Positions 16,663 to 26,076 of a DNA stretch of 64,000 nucleotides are shown here, piece by piece. Each line of letters begins with the position of its first letter. The first letter of the stretch is position 1. The stretch lies in assembly GCA_004340125.1 (NCBI GenBank), contig SLUK01000012.1:1-64000 (forward strand). The letters run 5' to 3'. Position numbers and translations under genes: made by a program. The notes beneath the pieces are model-generated. The model worked only from the letters and a program-made list of their open reading frames with translations. It had not been told where the DNA came from and searched no databases. The DNA is from Harryflintia acetispora. GTDB taxonomy: Bacteria > Bacillota > Clostridia > Oscillospirales > Ruminococcaceae.

Positions 16663-16692
16663 TTTTGTTTTTCCTGCGCGCGGGCGCATCTT

Positions 16693-16768
<76 letters not shown>

Positions 16769-16790
16769 CGCCGCTGCTTGTGCAGCGGCG
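16769..16790 (+). other. Spacer hairpin between tRNA-Phe and tRNA-Gly
   Basis: CGCCGCTGC (16769-16777) pairs with GCAGCGGCG (16782-16790) around a 4-base loop, with no T-run. It fills nearly the whole gap between the two tRNAs. Confidence 0.55.
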
Positions 16791-16795
16791 AACAT

Positions 16796-16871
16796 GCGGG
16801 TTTAGCTCATCCGGTAGAGCGCCACCTTGCCAAGGTGGAGGTAGCGAGTTCGAGCCTCGTAACCCGCTCCA
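16796..16871 (+). tRNA. tRNA-Gly (anticodon GCC)
   Basis: A 76-base cloverleaf with encoded CCA. Acceptor GCGGGTT/AACCCGC. The anticodon loop TTGCCAA between CCACC and GGTGG holds GCC. The T-arm contains GAGTTCGAGCCTC. Confidence 0.95.
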
Positions 16872-16909
16872 AAGCGCTTGTATTTTCTGCGGAAAATGCA
16901 AGCGCTTTT
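16871..16909 (+). terminator. Terminator of the tRNA array
   Basis: AAAGCGCTTG (16871-16880) and CAAGCGCTTT (16899-16908) form the outer stem. An inner stem ATTTTC/GAAAAT extends it to a TGCG loop. A short T-run follows. Confidence 0.75.
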
Positions 16910-16910
16910 C

Positions 16911-17039
16911 ACGTTGTTACAAGCGCGAAGCGCTTCGCGGGCGGAACTAAGCTCCCCCTCGGGCCACCTCCGGCCTTCGGCGGGAATAAGGGCAAGGAAC
17001 GAAGGCAAGTATGTTTCATCTACAATAACCCAATGGCAT
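16911..17039. other. Non-coding spacer
   Basis: No supported gene. It contains the 16-base perfect palindrome CGCGAAGCGCTTCGCG (16924-16939) and a GC-rich stretch. Nothing else was recognised. Confidence 0.4.
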
Positions 17040-17079
17040 AAATAAAAAACGATTTGCTTTTGCAAGTCGTTTTTTATTT
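17040..17079. terminator. Bidirectional terminator
   Basis: An 18-base-pair stem with one wobble pair, from AAATAAAAAACGATTTGC (17040-17057) to GCAAGTCGTTTTTTATTT (17062-17079), around a TTTT loop. It backs up the tRNA terminator and insulates the LUD gene. Confidence 0.7.
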
Positions 17080-17223
17080 ATCTTGCCTTGACGGGGAGCG
17101 CAAAGATAAACCGTAAAGAATGGCGCCCCTTGAAGCAGCACCCTTTACATTTCCAGCCTTCCTATTTTCCTTATGATGTGTTATACTGTAGTCGATTAAA
17201 TGGAGAAAGGAAGGGTCAAGGAA

Positions 17224-17865
17224 ATGGATCAAAACGTCGAATTTATCCTCGAGCGCCGCGTGGAGCGCACGATGGAGGCCCTGGTGAAAAACCGGATGGA
17301 GGCCTACTACGCGCCGAGCGCCGGAAAGGCGAAGGAAGCGGTAATATCCCTCCTGAGAGAGGGGGCCGTCGTCAGCCACGGCGGGAGCCAGACGCTGATC
17401 GAGTGCGGAATCATCGACGAGCTGCGCAGCGGCAAATACAACTACCTCGACCGTAGCGCACCGGGGCTGAGCAAGGAGCAGGTGACCGAAATCTACCGGC
17501 GTTCCTTCTTCGCGGACTACTACCTTGGCAGTGCCAACGCCATCACCGAGGAGGGCGAGCTCTTTAATGTGGACGGCAACGGCAACCGGGTGGCCGCCTA
17601 CATATACGGCCCGCAGAACGTCATCCTGGTCGCCGGGATCAACAAGATCGTGCCGGATATCGAGAGCGCGCTGACCCGTCTGCGCAAGATGGCGGCCCCG
17701 GCCAACGTCAAGCGGCTGGAGTGCGAGACGCCGTGCTTCCGCACCGGAGAGTGCATGAACTGCCACACGCCGGGGAGGATCTGCTGCGACTACGTGGTGC
17801 AGGGCTTCCAGCGGGTTCCGGGGCGGATCAAGGTGGTCCTGGTCGGAGAGCCGCTCGGCTACTGA
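17224..17865 (+). CDS. LUD-domain protein (lactate-utilisation protein C-like)
   Basis: A cytoplasmic protein of 213 residues made of one LUD domain. Recognisable are MEAYYAPSAGKAKEAV, GAVVSHGGSQTLIECG and DYYLGSANAITEEGEL, then NVDGNGNRVAA and VAGINKIV. The C-terminal part has several Cys (CETPCFRTGECMNC, RICCDYVVQ), which the stand-alone clostridial LUD proteins also have. These might bind a metal or iron-sulfur cluster; that is inference. LUD proteins are linked to lactate oxidation and redox reactions, but the function of stand-alone copies is unknown. The start at 17224 follows GAAAGGAAGG. The gene is flanked by terminators on both sides. Confidence 0.87.
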   Translation: MDQNVEFILERRVERTMEALVKNRMEAYYAPSAGKAKEAVISLLREGAVVSHGGSQTLIECGIIDELRSGKYNYLDRSAPGLSKEQVTEIYRRSFFADYYLGSANAITEEGELFNVDGNGNRVAAYIYGPQNVILVAGINKIVPDIESALTRLRKMAAPANVKRLECETPCFRTGECMNCHTPGRICCDYVVQGFQRVPGRIKVVLVGEPLGY

Positions 17866-17874
17866 GGAAAAGGA

Positions 17875-17911
17875 AAAAGCTGTCCGCTGATTTCATCAGC
17901 GGACAGCTTTT
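17875..17911. terminator. Bidirectional terminator between convergent genes
   Basis: AAAAGCTGTCCGCTGA (17875-17890) pairs perfectly with TCAGCGGACAGCTTTT (17896-17911). It lies between the LUD stop and the end of the minus-strand hypothetical gene. Confidence 0.85.
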
Positions 17912-17918
17912 GTCGTGT

Positions 17919-18602
17919 TCAGCCTTCCAGCGCCTTGCGCTCGTTGAGGATATTGTCCAGCAGCTCGGTTTGGTACTGGTAGTTCTCCTTTGCTTTCTTG
18001 TTTTTCGACGCGGCATGGGTGTCCGCCGCGCGGAAGGTCAAAAAGAGGCTGTCGCCCAAGGCTTCGGTCAGCGGGTCGTCGCAGAAGACGGTATCCGAAA
18101 GCGGGATCTTGCGCCCGTCGTCGAAGGCTTTGTCGCTGTAGGCGCTCAGATCCACGAAGTTGAGCGGGTCGCCGATCATATCGTAGGCGTAGTCGTCCAT
18201 GATCAGGATCATCGACTCGCCGTCGGTCATCTCCACCGAAAAGCGGGTCTGGGCTGCCATGAAGACCTGGGCGTTCATCCCGGTGTCATCGTCCTCGGGG
18301 AAGCCAATCGCCACTACGTCGACGTTGACCTTCCCATCGCCGTCCCGGTCCACCTCGTACTGCTCGGCGATCTCGCAGAGGCGCTCGCGCTGCTCGTCGC
18401 TGATATAGGCCTTGCCCACGATGGTGATGGTCGAGTCGAATTTTTCCTTGGACAGGATGTCGTAGGCGAAGGAGACGAGCATGATGGCGGCCACCACGCC
18501 GATGATGGTGTGCCATTTAAAATGGTACCAGTAATTCTCAAACCACTTCTTGGTGCCGAATTTGGGTGGGCCGTTTTCCCACTTTTCCATAATGATAGCC
18601 AT
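17919..18602 (-). CDS. Hypothetical single-span membrane protein
   Basis: About 227 residues, family not recognised. A short cytoplasmic segment (GPPKFGTKKWFENYWYHFKW) precedes one membrane helix near residues 35-52 (TIIGVVAAIMLVSFAY). The remainder is an extracytoplasmic acidic domain with VDRDGDGKVNVDVV, which resembles a calcium-binding DxDxDG loop, and FPEDDDTG. The start is ATG 18602 or ATG 18590; GAGAAAGGA lies just upstream. It ends against the LUD gene terminator and lies downstream of lysS on the same strand. Proteins of this layout are common in Oscillospiraceae but have no assigned role. Confidence 0.7.
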   Translation of the reverse strand: MAIIMEKWENGPPKFGTKKWFENYWYHFKWHTIIGVVAAIMLVSFAYDILSKEKFDSTITIVGKAYISDEQRERLCEIAEQYEVDRDGDGKVNVDVVAIGFPEDDDTGMNAQVFMAAQTRFSVEMTDGESMILIMDDYAYDMIGDPLNFVDLSAYSDKAFDDGRKIPLSDTVFCDDPLTEALGDSLFLTFRAADTHAASKNKKAKENYQYQTELLDNILNERKALEG

Positions 18603-18712
18603 TCCTTTCTCGGGGAGAAGCGCCCGGGCAGCCGCAGAGAGCCCGGGCGCGGAATCCATGAGTTTGAATCAAAATAATTGCCGCGTGGAAAACACGTACC
18701 CTCTCTATAACC

Positions 18713-20227
18713 TCAGTTTTCGCGGGGCTTCATGGTCGGGAAGGAGATCACGTCGCGGATCGATGCGCTGTTGGTCAGCAGCATGACCAGCCGGTCGACC
18801 CCGATTCCGAGCCCGCCTGTCGGGGGCAGGCCGTAGGACAAAGCGTTCAGGAAATCCTCGTCGATGTCGCAGGCCTCGTCGTCGCCCGCTGCCTTGAGCG
18901 CCGCCTGATGCTCAAAGCGCTGGCGCTGGTCGATCGGATCGTTGAGCTCGGAGAAGGCGTTGGCGTACTCCCGCCCGGTAATGAACAGCTCGAAGCGCTC
19001 GGTGTAGTCGGGGTCGTCCTTCATGCGCTTGCTCAGCGGGGAGATGTCCACCGGATGGCCGGTCAGGAAGGTCGGCTGGACCAGCTTCTCCTCGCAGTAC
19101 TCCTCGAAGAAGAGGTTGAGGATGTCGCCGATCCCGTGGCGCTCCTCGTATTCGAGATGGTGCTCCTTGGCAAGTGCGCGCGCCTGCTCGAGGGTGGAAA
19201 CCCCGTTAAAGTCCACCCCGGCGTACTTCTTGACGCATTCCTTCATGCTGATCCGCTCGAAGGGCTTCTCCAGATCGATGGTCAGCTCGCCGTAGGGGAT
19301 GACCGCGGTGCCGAGCACCTCGTGCGCGACCGTGCGGATCAGTTCTTCGACCAGGTCCATGATCCCGTTGTAGTCGGTGTAGGCCTGGTAGAGCTCAAGC
19401 ATGGTGAATTCCGGGTTGTGGCGGATGGAAATCCCCTCGTTGCGGAAGACCCGGCCGAGCTCGTAAACCTTGTCGAAGCCGCCCACGATCAACCTCTTGA
19501 GGTGCAGCTCGAGGGCTATTCGCAGGTACATGTCCATATCGTGCGCGTTGTGGTGGGTGATAAAGGGCCGCGCCGCCGCGCCGCCGGCCTGGGTGTGCAG
19601 CACCGGGGTCTCCACCTCGATGAAGCCCTTTCCGTCGAGGAAGGAGCGGATGGCGGTGATGATCCGCGAGCGCTTGACGAAGGTGTCCTTGACCTGCGGA
19701 TTCATAATCAGGTCGACGTACCGCTGGCGGTAGCGCATTTCGGTGTCCTTGAGCCCGTGGAATTTTTCGGGCAGCGGGGAGAGGGACTTGGTCAGGAGGG
19801 TGACCTCCGTCGCCTTGATGGAAACCTCGCCCCGGCGGGTGCGGAACACCTCGCCCCGAACGCCGATGATATCACCGATGTCCCAGTATTTCAGCTGGGC
19901 GAAGCACTCCTCGCCGATCATGTCGATCTTGACGTAGAGCTGGATCCGGCCGCTGGAGTCCCGCAGATCGAAGAAGCTGGCCTTGCCCATGTCCCGCCAG
20001 GCCATGATCCGGCCCGCCAGGGAGACAGTTTTGCCCTCATACTCCTCGAAGTGCTCCTGGATGTCGTTTGCGTAGGCATCGGTTTTATAAGAGGTCTGCT
20101 GGAAGGGGTCCTTCCCCTGGGCTTGCAGATCGCTCAGCTTTTCGCGGCGCACCCGCAGCACCTCGGAAAGGGATTGCTCCTCGCTTTCCGGGGTTTGGTT
20201 CTGTAGCTCCTGGTTGTTCTCTGACAT
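18713..20227 (-). CDS. lysS: Lysyl-tRNA synthetase, class II
   Basis: A 504-residue class II synthetase that charges tRNA-Lys in the cytoplasm. The N-terminal OB-fold anticodon-binding domain (about 60-165) carries VSLAGRIMAWRDMGKASF. The catalytic domain contains motif 1 near FIEVETPVLHTQAGGAAARP, motif 2 in FRNEGISIRHNPEFTM and motif 3 in GGLGIGVDRLVMLL. Length and order match the bacterial enzyme. The start at 20227 follows AAGGATGT. It lies downstream of greA, the usual order in Firmicutes, with a hairpin terminator and its own promoter between them. Confidence 0.97.
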   Translation of the reverse strand: MSENNQELQNQTPESEEQSLSEVLRVRREKLSDLQAQGKDPFQQTSYKTDAYANDIQEHFEEYEGKTVSLAGRIMAWRDMGKASFFDLRDSSGRIQLYVKIDMIGEECFAQLKYWDIGDIIGVRGEVFRTRRGEVSIKATEVTLLTKSLSPLPEKFHGLKDTEMRYRQRYVDLIMNPQVKDTFVKRSRIITAIRSFLDGKGFIEVETPVLHTQAGGAAARPFITHHNAHDMDMYLRIALELHLKRLIVGGFDKVYELGRVFRNEGISIRHNPEFTMLELYQAYTDYNGIMDLVEELIRTVAHEVLGTAVIPYGELTIDLEKPFERISMKECVKKYAGVDFNGVSTLEQARALAKEHHLEYEERHGIGDILNLFFEEYCEEKLVQPTFLTGHPVDISPLSKRMKDDPDYTERFELFITGREYANAFSELNDPIDQRQRFEHQAALKAAGDDEACDIDEDFLNALSYGLPPTGGLGIGVDRLVMLLTNSASIRDVISFPTMKPREN

Positions 20228-20303
20228 TACACAACACATCCTTGTCGTTTGGGGCGCTCGCCCACGTTTTAAAGCAGAGACACCTCTGCTGCCAATATCC
20301 CTT

Positions 20304-20332
20304 ATTATAACAAAAAGCGGGCTTTTTGCAAA
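20304..20332 (-). promoter_or_regulatory. Candidate promoter of lysS
   Basis: On the minus strand TTTGCA (20327-20332), 17-base spacer, TATAAT (20304-20309). The -35 box overlaps the loop of the greA terminator. Confidence 0.45.
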
Positions 20333-20338
20333 GCCCGC
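20312..20338 (-). terminator. Terminator after greA
   Basis: GCGGGCTTT (20317-20325) pairs with AAAGCCCGC (20330-20338) around TTGC. On the minus strand five T follow. It would end or reduce greA transcripts before lysS. Confidence 0.75.
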
Positions 20339-20365
20339 AAAGGATTTTCTTTGTAAAATCCGCTC

Positions 20366-20842
20366 TCAGATCGAGATTTCCAGGATTTCATACTGGACGG
20401 TGTCGCCCGAGGGGAGCTTGACGTCCACCTTCTCGCCGACCCCGTGGCCGAGCACGGCGGCACCCACCGGGGACTCGTCGGTGATGGTGTCCATGTCCGC
20501 GCTGCTCTCCACGGCGCTGACGATGCGGTAGCTCTCAATGTCCCCGAATTCCATGTCCTTTATTTTAACGGTGGTGCCGATGGAAACTGTGTCGGTCGAG
20601 AGGTGCTCGTAGGAGATGACCTTGGCATTCTTGAGCTGTTCCTCCAGCTTTTGGATGCGGGCCTCCACTAACGCCTGCTCGTTTTTCGCCTCGTCGTACT
20701 CGCTGTTTTCCGACAGGTCGCCGAAGCCGCGCGCGACCCGGATCTTCTCCGCGATCTCCTGACGCTTTTCGACCTTGAGGTTCTTCAGCTCGTCAACGAG
20801 AGCCTGATAACTGGCGCTGGTCATGATGAGTTCTTTCGCCAT
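20366..20842 (-). CDS. greA: Transcription elongation factor GreA
   Basis: A protein of 158 residues that rescues arrested RNA polymerase by stimulating transcript cleavage. The N-terminal coiled coil (about 1-78) has the tip segment GDLSENSEYDEAKNEQ with the acidic residues that enter the polymerase channel. The C-terminal FKBP-like domain has VGTTVKIKDM-type and ITDESPVGAAVLGH motifs. ATG 20842 (MAKELI) matches the conserved start; ATG 20854 is also in frame and sits directly on the GGAAGGA. It heads the greA-lysS pair behind a consensus promoter and a GC-rich leader of about 130 bases. Confidence 0.96.
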   Translation of the reverse strand: MAKELIMTSASYQALVDELKNLKVEKRQEIAEKIRVARGFGDLSENSEYDEAKNEQALVEARIQKLEEQLKNAKVISYEHLSTDTVSIGTTVKIKDMEFGDIESYRIVSAVESSADMDTITDESPVGAAVLGHGVGEKVDVKLPSGDTVQYEILEISI

Positions 20843-20854
20843 GAACCGGTTCAT

Positions 20855-20978
20855 TCCTTCCGTAGTCAGATTCGGCCCCCGCGCGGGAGCGCGGGAGCAG
20901 GACGGGCGGGAAGCGCAATTGCCCATCCCGCAAAAAAGGTCCGGCGGGAGGGATATTTGGCTCCTCCCGCGGACAATA
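20855..20978 (-). promoter_or_regulatory. greA leader with hairpin
   Basis: The leader contains GCGGGAGG/CCTCCCGC (20945-20952 with 20964-20971). After 7 bases on the minus strand it is followed by six T (20932-20937), a weak terminator-like arrangement. Further GC stems follow. Leader termination of greA is known in E. coli; whether it occurs here is open. Confidence 0.35.
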
Positions 20979-20984
20979 AGAGTA

Positions 20985-21013
20985 TTATATGCAAACCGGG
21001 AGAGGTTGTCAAG
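20985..21013 (-). promoter_or_regulatory. Promoter of greA
   Basis: On the minus strand TTGACA (21008-21013), 17-base spacer, TATAAT (20985-20990), a perfect consensus. Confidence 0.7.
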
Positions 21014-21109
21014 CTGTAAACGGTGAAATTATCTAAAAATTCACCTTTTTCTCGGTTTTGTTCTAGTATACCCGATGAAATTTTATATTTCGCGCAAAAG
21101 TATTCCAGC

Positions 21110-21964
21110 TTATTCCAAAATCCGTACCTGTTCCTGGTTTTGCGACAGCTGAGCGGCGATCTGGGGCACCGTGACGCGGCGGCTTTTGCAGAGCATCGAG
21201 CTGGCGCACAGCCCTCCGACCGCCTCGACGCCGCACAGCTGCCACAGGGCGGTGTAAAATTCATCCCGGTCGATCCCCGGCGGAATTGCCTCGTCCGCCT
21301 CGGGCAGGCCGTAGTGCGGCAGCACCAGGGAAAGGTTGTGCTCAATCGGCTCGGCGCGCATGGAAAATACCGGCGCCGGATAAAAGGAGGGGAGGGGCAG
21401 GGCGCCGAGATCGAGCAGCGCGGCGCAGCCGCCGAGCGCCGGGAGCTCCCCCGTGAAGGTGATGGGCGCGCCGTATTCCTCGAGCATCCGCTCGGCGTAG
21501 GGGGCGTAGCGTTCGGGGCGGTCGGTGCAGACCAGGACGACGGGACAGTACTTGATCAGCTTTTCGAGCAGGAAGGGGTAGAGGCACTCGGGGTCGATCA
21601 GCCCCACCCGCCGGCAGTAGAGGGGGAGTGCGCTGCGCTGCAGCGCGCGCAGCAGGGTGTTGCAGAGGACTTCGGCGCGCAGACGCGCGACCTGGTCCTC
21701 GCTGACGGCTGGGCGAAAGCCCTGCGGCAGGGTGAGGCCGCGCGCCGCCAGCGCGCCCCGCCGCCCGGTGAGCAGGCTGCGCTCATGCGCTTGCAGCAAG
21801 CGGCCGTCCTTCCAGTAGGCGCGCACGTCGAAAAAGAAGCTGCCGCAGACCTCGATTTTTTGTATCTCGGGCTTCGGCGGCTTTATTTTGTCCCGCAGCG
21901 ACCGGGTTATTCTCCGCAGCGCGCCGCCCTGTGGCGGCGGCAGCTCATCAAAGGTTACGAACAT
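21110..21964 (-). CDS. Hypothetical cytoplasmic protein
   Basis: 284 residues; no family was recognised. There is no signal peptide or membrane helix. The middle holds short beta-alpha stretches (LIKYCPVVLVCTDRPERY, GAPITFTGELPALGGCAALLDLG) that could belong to a Rossmann-like fold. The C-terminus LPHYGLPEADEAIPPGID is more polar. Coding is supported by GGGAGGACGT before the ATG, by length and by GC-rich third positions. It lies upstream of greA on the same strand but is separated by the greA promoter. Confidence 0.65.
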   Translation of the reverse strand: MFVTFDELPPPQGGALRRITRSLRDKIKPPKPEIQKIEVCGSFFFDVRAYWKDGRLLQAHERSLLTGRRGALAARGLTLPQGFRPAVSEDQVARLRAEVLCNTLLRALQRSALPLYCRRVGLIDPECLYPFLLEKLIKYCPVVLVCTDRPERYAPYAERMLEEYGAPITFTGELPALGGCAALLDLGALPLPSFYPAPVFSMRAEPIEHNLSLVLPHYGLPEADEAIPPGIDRDEFYTALWQLCGVEAVGGLCASSMLCKSRRVTVPQIAAQLSQNQEQVRILE

Positions 21965-22067
21965 CGTACGTCCTCCCGCCCATCTTGTCCGGAACAGTCC
22001 GGCTTTTCATCCGCACCCTATACATATGCCCGGCCCTTTCAAAAAAGTCGCGAAAGGGCGCGCCTTT

Positions 22068-22153
22068 TTTCTTCAGGGCGGGGGTTGACGCTGCGCCCTT
22101 CTCAAAGTATTGAAAGCTGCGCTTCCAATACTTTCATATGGGTGCTCCCGGAA
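22068..22153. repeat. Palindromic repeat element, copy A (intergenic)
   Basis: An 86-base element about 84% identical (72 of 86 by eye) to copy B at 23425-23510. It has an imperfect central stem TATTG-A-AAGC / GCTT-C-CAATA and the conserved tail CATATGGGTG. This copy lies between a hypothetical gene and tRNA-Ala. Further GC inverted sequence continues to its left, to about 22030. Confidence 0.75.
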
Positions 22154-22255
22154 AGGGCGGGTGTTTTTTGGAGGGCCTGAGGTTGCCGCATGGCTGCTCC
22201 TGAAACGGAATTTTTGGGGGGAGCGGGGTTGTCCAAAATTTTATGAAAAACCTTC

Positions 22256-22284
22256 TTGACAAGGGAGCGGATATTGGGTATAAT
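22256..22284 (+). promoter_or_regulatory. Promoter of tRNA-Ala
   Basis: TTGACA (22256-22261), 17-base spacer, TATAAT (22279-22284). Confidence 0.75.
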
Positions 22285-22299
22285 ATCAAAGGTACTCAC

Positions 22300-23528
<1,229 letters not shown>

Positions 23529-23542
23529 ACCGCTTCCCTCCT

Positions 23543-24082
23543 TCAAACCGCCCTGCCCATCTCAAAGGCTTTCTCCAGGGCGGGGTTTCCCCGAATGGCG
23601 CCGACGGCATCGGCGCCGCCACCGAAGACGGTGCCGGCCAGCCGCGCCTTTTCAAAGCAGGCGATCCAGCCTCCGAGGCCTTTGATGGCGCCGTCCATGG
23701 CGCTCTCCTCCTGCTCTGCCGCCGCGGCCAGCAGGTAGATGTCCCGGAAGGCGTAGCCGGCGCTGTACAAGGGGTTGGAGCGGTCGAGCATGGTTTTCAT
23801 CTGACCGCACATCTCGTAGTAATAGATGGGGGTGGCGAAGACGATCACATCGGCGGTGCGCATTTTCTGGGCGATGGTGTCCGCGTCGTCGCGGATGACG
23901 CACCGCTGGGTCTTCTGGCAGCAGAGGCAGCCGGTGCAAAAGCCGATGGTTTTATCATGCAGGCAGATTTTCTCCACCTCATGGCCGGCTTCCCGGGCGC
24001 CGTGCGCGAAGGCCTCGGCCAGCGCGTCGGAATTGCCGCCCTTGCGGGGGCTGGTGGAAACGATCAGGATCTTCTTACTCAT
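23543..24082 (-). CDS. Iron-sulfur flavoprotein / NADPH-dependent FMN reductase family
   Basis: A 179-residue flavodoxin-fold protein. The N-terminal VSTSPRKGGNSDALA binds FMN phosphate. A Cys cluster, CTGCLCCQKTQRC, fits the compact CX2CX2CX5C pattern of iron-sulfur flavoproteins. FATPIYYYEMCGQMK and DRSNPLY are family-typical. It probably carries electrons in the cytoplasm. The start at ATG 24082 follows AAGGAGGT. It lies 21 bases downstream of the alcohol dehydrogenase and 14 bases before the cyclophilin-like lipoprotein, a grouping seen often in Firmicutes. Confidence 0.88.
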   Translation of the reverse strand: MSKKILIVSTSPRKGGNSDALAEAFAHGAREAGHEVEKICLHDKTIGFCTGCLCCQKTQRCVIRDDADTIAQKMRTADVIVFATPIYYYEMCGQMKTMLDRSNPLYSAGYAFRDIYLLAAAAEQEESAMDGAIKGLGGWIACFEKARLAGTVFGGGADAVGAIRGNPALEKAFEMGRAV

Positions 24083-24103
24083 CAAAGTACCTCCTTCAGC
24101 CGG

Positions 24104-25270
24104 CTATAAACTGGCCTTCAAAATCCCCAGGACCTCTTCCCGGCTCAACACCTTATAACCGCCCTCCATGATGAAGGTGCCTTGGGCTATACCCTCGAGC
24201 ATCTCCTCGGTAACCCCGAGCTCCCGCAGGCTCATGACGAGGCCCAGCTCCTTCATCCAGGCTTCCATCCGCCCGAGGCCCAACGCCGCGATCTCACGGT
24301 CACTCCCGCCCTCGGGGTCCACTCCCCAGACGTTGACGGCGAAGCGCCAAAACTTGGGCAGGCCGTAGGGCAGCAGATAGCGGTAATAGGGCAGCGAGAC
24401 GGCGGAGAGGGTCATGCCGTGGGTCGCGTCGGTATAGGCGCCGACCGATTGGCCGATCATGTGGACCATCCAGTCGGTGGCTTTGCCTTTTGCCACGAAG
24501 GTGTTCAGCGCCCAGGCGGCGATCCACATGATGTTGCTGCGCGCCTCGTAGTCCTCGGGATTTTGGAGGGCGATCAGGCTGCTGTGGATGAGGGACTTCA
24601 TCAGCCCCTCCATCACATAGTCGGAGGTGTTGTCGTCGGTCCCCGAGAAGTATTGCTCAGTGATGTGGTTCATGATGTCGTAGAACCCGGCCACCATCTG
24701 GTAGCGGGGTAGTGTGAAGGTCAGCCGGGGGTTCAGGATGGCGAACCGGGGGAACACGTTGTCCCCGAACACATGGCCGATCTTCAGCTTCTGCTGGTGG
24801 TTGGTGATGACCGCGCCGCCGTTCATCTCGCTGCCGGTGCCCGCCATGGTCAGCACACAGCCCACGGGGATGATCCGGTTATCCACCTCCTCCATGCGCA
24901 GGTAATACTTTTCCCAAGGGTCCTCCTTGCACCAGGCGCCGACGGACACGGCCTTGGCCCAGTCGCAGACCGAGCCGCCGCCCACCGCGAGGATCAGGTC
25001 CACGTCGTTTTCCCTGGCCGCCTTGCAGCCCTCGTACAGCTTGTCGGAGGTGGGGTTGGGCAGGATACCGGGCAGCTCGACGACCTCCTTGCCGCTCTCC
25101 TTCAGGATAGCGGTCACCTGGCCGTACAGGCCGGACTTCTTGATGGAGCCGCCCCCGTAGGCCAGCAGTACCTTTTTGCCGTACTTTTTGAGCTCGCCGC
25201 CCAGATTGTCCAGGGCATCCTCGCCGAAATACAGGCGGGTGGGGTTGCAGTACATAAAATTGCCTAACAT
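24104..25270 (-). CDS. Iron-containing alcohol dehydrogenase (YqhD/butanol dehydrogenase type)
   Basis: A 388-residue group III NAD(P)-dependent dehydrogenase that interconverts aldehydes or ketones and alcohols. The N-terminal nucleotide-binding half shows LLAYGGGSIKKSGLY and ILAVGGGSVCDWAKAV. Metal ligands are expected in FYDIMNHITEQY and in YTDATHGMTL. The length matches the YqhD/BdhA group. AGGAGG precedes the ATG. It is in an operon with the acetyltransferase upstream and the flavoprotein and lipoprotein downstream. The substrate is unknown; reduction of reactive aldehydes is plausible. Confidence 0.93.
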   Translation of the reverse strand: MLGNFMYCNPTRLYFGEDALDNLGGELKKYGKKVLLAYGGGSIKKSGLYGQVTAILKESGKEVVELPGILPNPTSDKLYEGCKAARENDVDLILAVGGGSVCDWAKAVSVGAWCKEDPWEKYYLRMEEVDNRIIPVGCVLTMAGTGSEMNGGAVITNHQQKLKIGHVFGDNVFPRFAILNPRLTFTLPRYQMVAGFYDIMNHITEQYFSGTDDNTSDYVMEGLMKSLIHSSLIALQNPEDYEARSNIMWIAAWALNTFVAKGKATDWMVHMIGQSVGAYTDATHGMTLSAVSLPYYRYLLPYGLPKFWRFAVNVWGVDPEGGSDREIAALGLGRMEAWMKELGLVMSLRELGVTEEMLEGIAQGTFIMEGGYKVLSREEVLGILKASL

Positions 25271-25309
25271 GGATGTTTCCTCCTTGATATTGTAAAATGG
25301 TCCGTTTTT

Positions 25310-25906
25310 CTATGACCTCCAGGCCGTCTTCACGGCCTGGAGGGGAATCTCTTTGATCACCCTGGCGGGGACGCCGCCCACCACCATATTGGCGGGGATG
25401 TCCTTCGCCACCACCGCGCCGGCGGCCACGACTGCGCCGTCTCCGATGGTCACGCCGGGGCAGACGGTGGCGTTTGAACCGATCCAGACGTTCCTGCCGA
25501 TGACGATGGGCGCGGGGTGCATATCCTTCCTGTGGTGGGGGTCCATCTCATGGTTGAGGGTCGCCAGCACGACGTTATGGCCGATCAGGCTGCCCGCGCC
25601 GATGGTGATGCCGCCCTGGTCCTGGAACCGGCAGCCGGAGTTGATAAAGACGCCTTCGCCCACGGTGATGTTCCTGCCGAAATCGGTGTGGAAGGGCGGG
25701 AACAGCGCGAAGGAGCGGTCCACCGGCTTACCGGTGATCTGTGAAAACAGCTCCCGGATTTCGTCGGGATCATGATAGCCGCTATTGAGCCGGGCCGTCA
25801 GCTTCATTGCTTCAAACGCGGCTTTGCTCATAAACCGGTGCTCCCGCGATCCGTTCACCACCCGTTCCCCACGGTTCAGATGATCCAAAAATTCCTGCAG
25901 CTCCAT
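25310..25906 (-). CDS. Sugar O-acetyltransferase (maltose/galactoside acetyltransferase type)
   Basis: A 198-residue left-handed beta-helix acetyltransferase that uses acetyl-CoA. Hexapeptide repeats fill residues 70-185, with GAGSLIGHNVVL, IGRNVWIGSNATVCPG and IGDGAVVAAGAVV. The catalytic His lies in ATLNHEMDP. The N-terminal region carries the maltose-acetyltransferase cap (FLDHLNRGERVV). The start at 25906 follows AAGGGGG; a longer frame to 26014 would cross the promoter region. It is the first gene of the minus-strand operon and is divergent from the LysR gene. Confidence 0.92.
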   Translation of the reverse strand: MELQEFLDHLNRGERVVNGSREHRFMSKAAFEAMKLTARLNSGYHDPDEIRELFSQITGKPVDRSFALFPPFHTDFGRNITVGEGVFINSGCRFQDQGGITIGAGSLIGHNVVLATLNHEMDPHHRKDMHPAPIVIGRNVWIGSNATVCPGVTIGDGAVVAAGAVVAKDIPANMVVGGVPARVIKEIPLQAVKTAWRS

Positions 25907-26006
25907 CTTTAAAACCCCCTTGCGTTTCCCTGCCCGGTCCGGCGCTGGAGAGGGCGCCGCCTTCAGGTCCAGTATAGCAGCGGGGATAATGGATAGCAAA
26001 TACTTA

Positions 26007-26055
26007 TATGACATATTTGTCTATAGTTGACAGGCATAATTGTGCATGCTATAGT
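26007..26055 (+). promoter_or_regulatory. LysR promoter and regulator-binding dyad
   Basis: TTGACA (26027-26032), 17-base spacer, TATAGT (26050-26055) would drive the LysR gene. Just upstream lies an imperfect dyad, TATGACATATTTGTCTATA (26007-26025), with the T-N11-A feature of LysR sites. It is placed between the two divergent genes so one protein could control both. Confidence 0.6.
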
Positions 26056-26076
26056 GGAGAAAAAGGAGGCTTCTCG

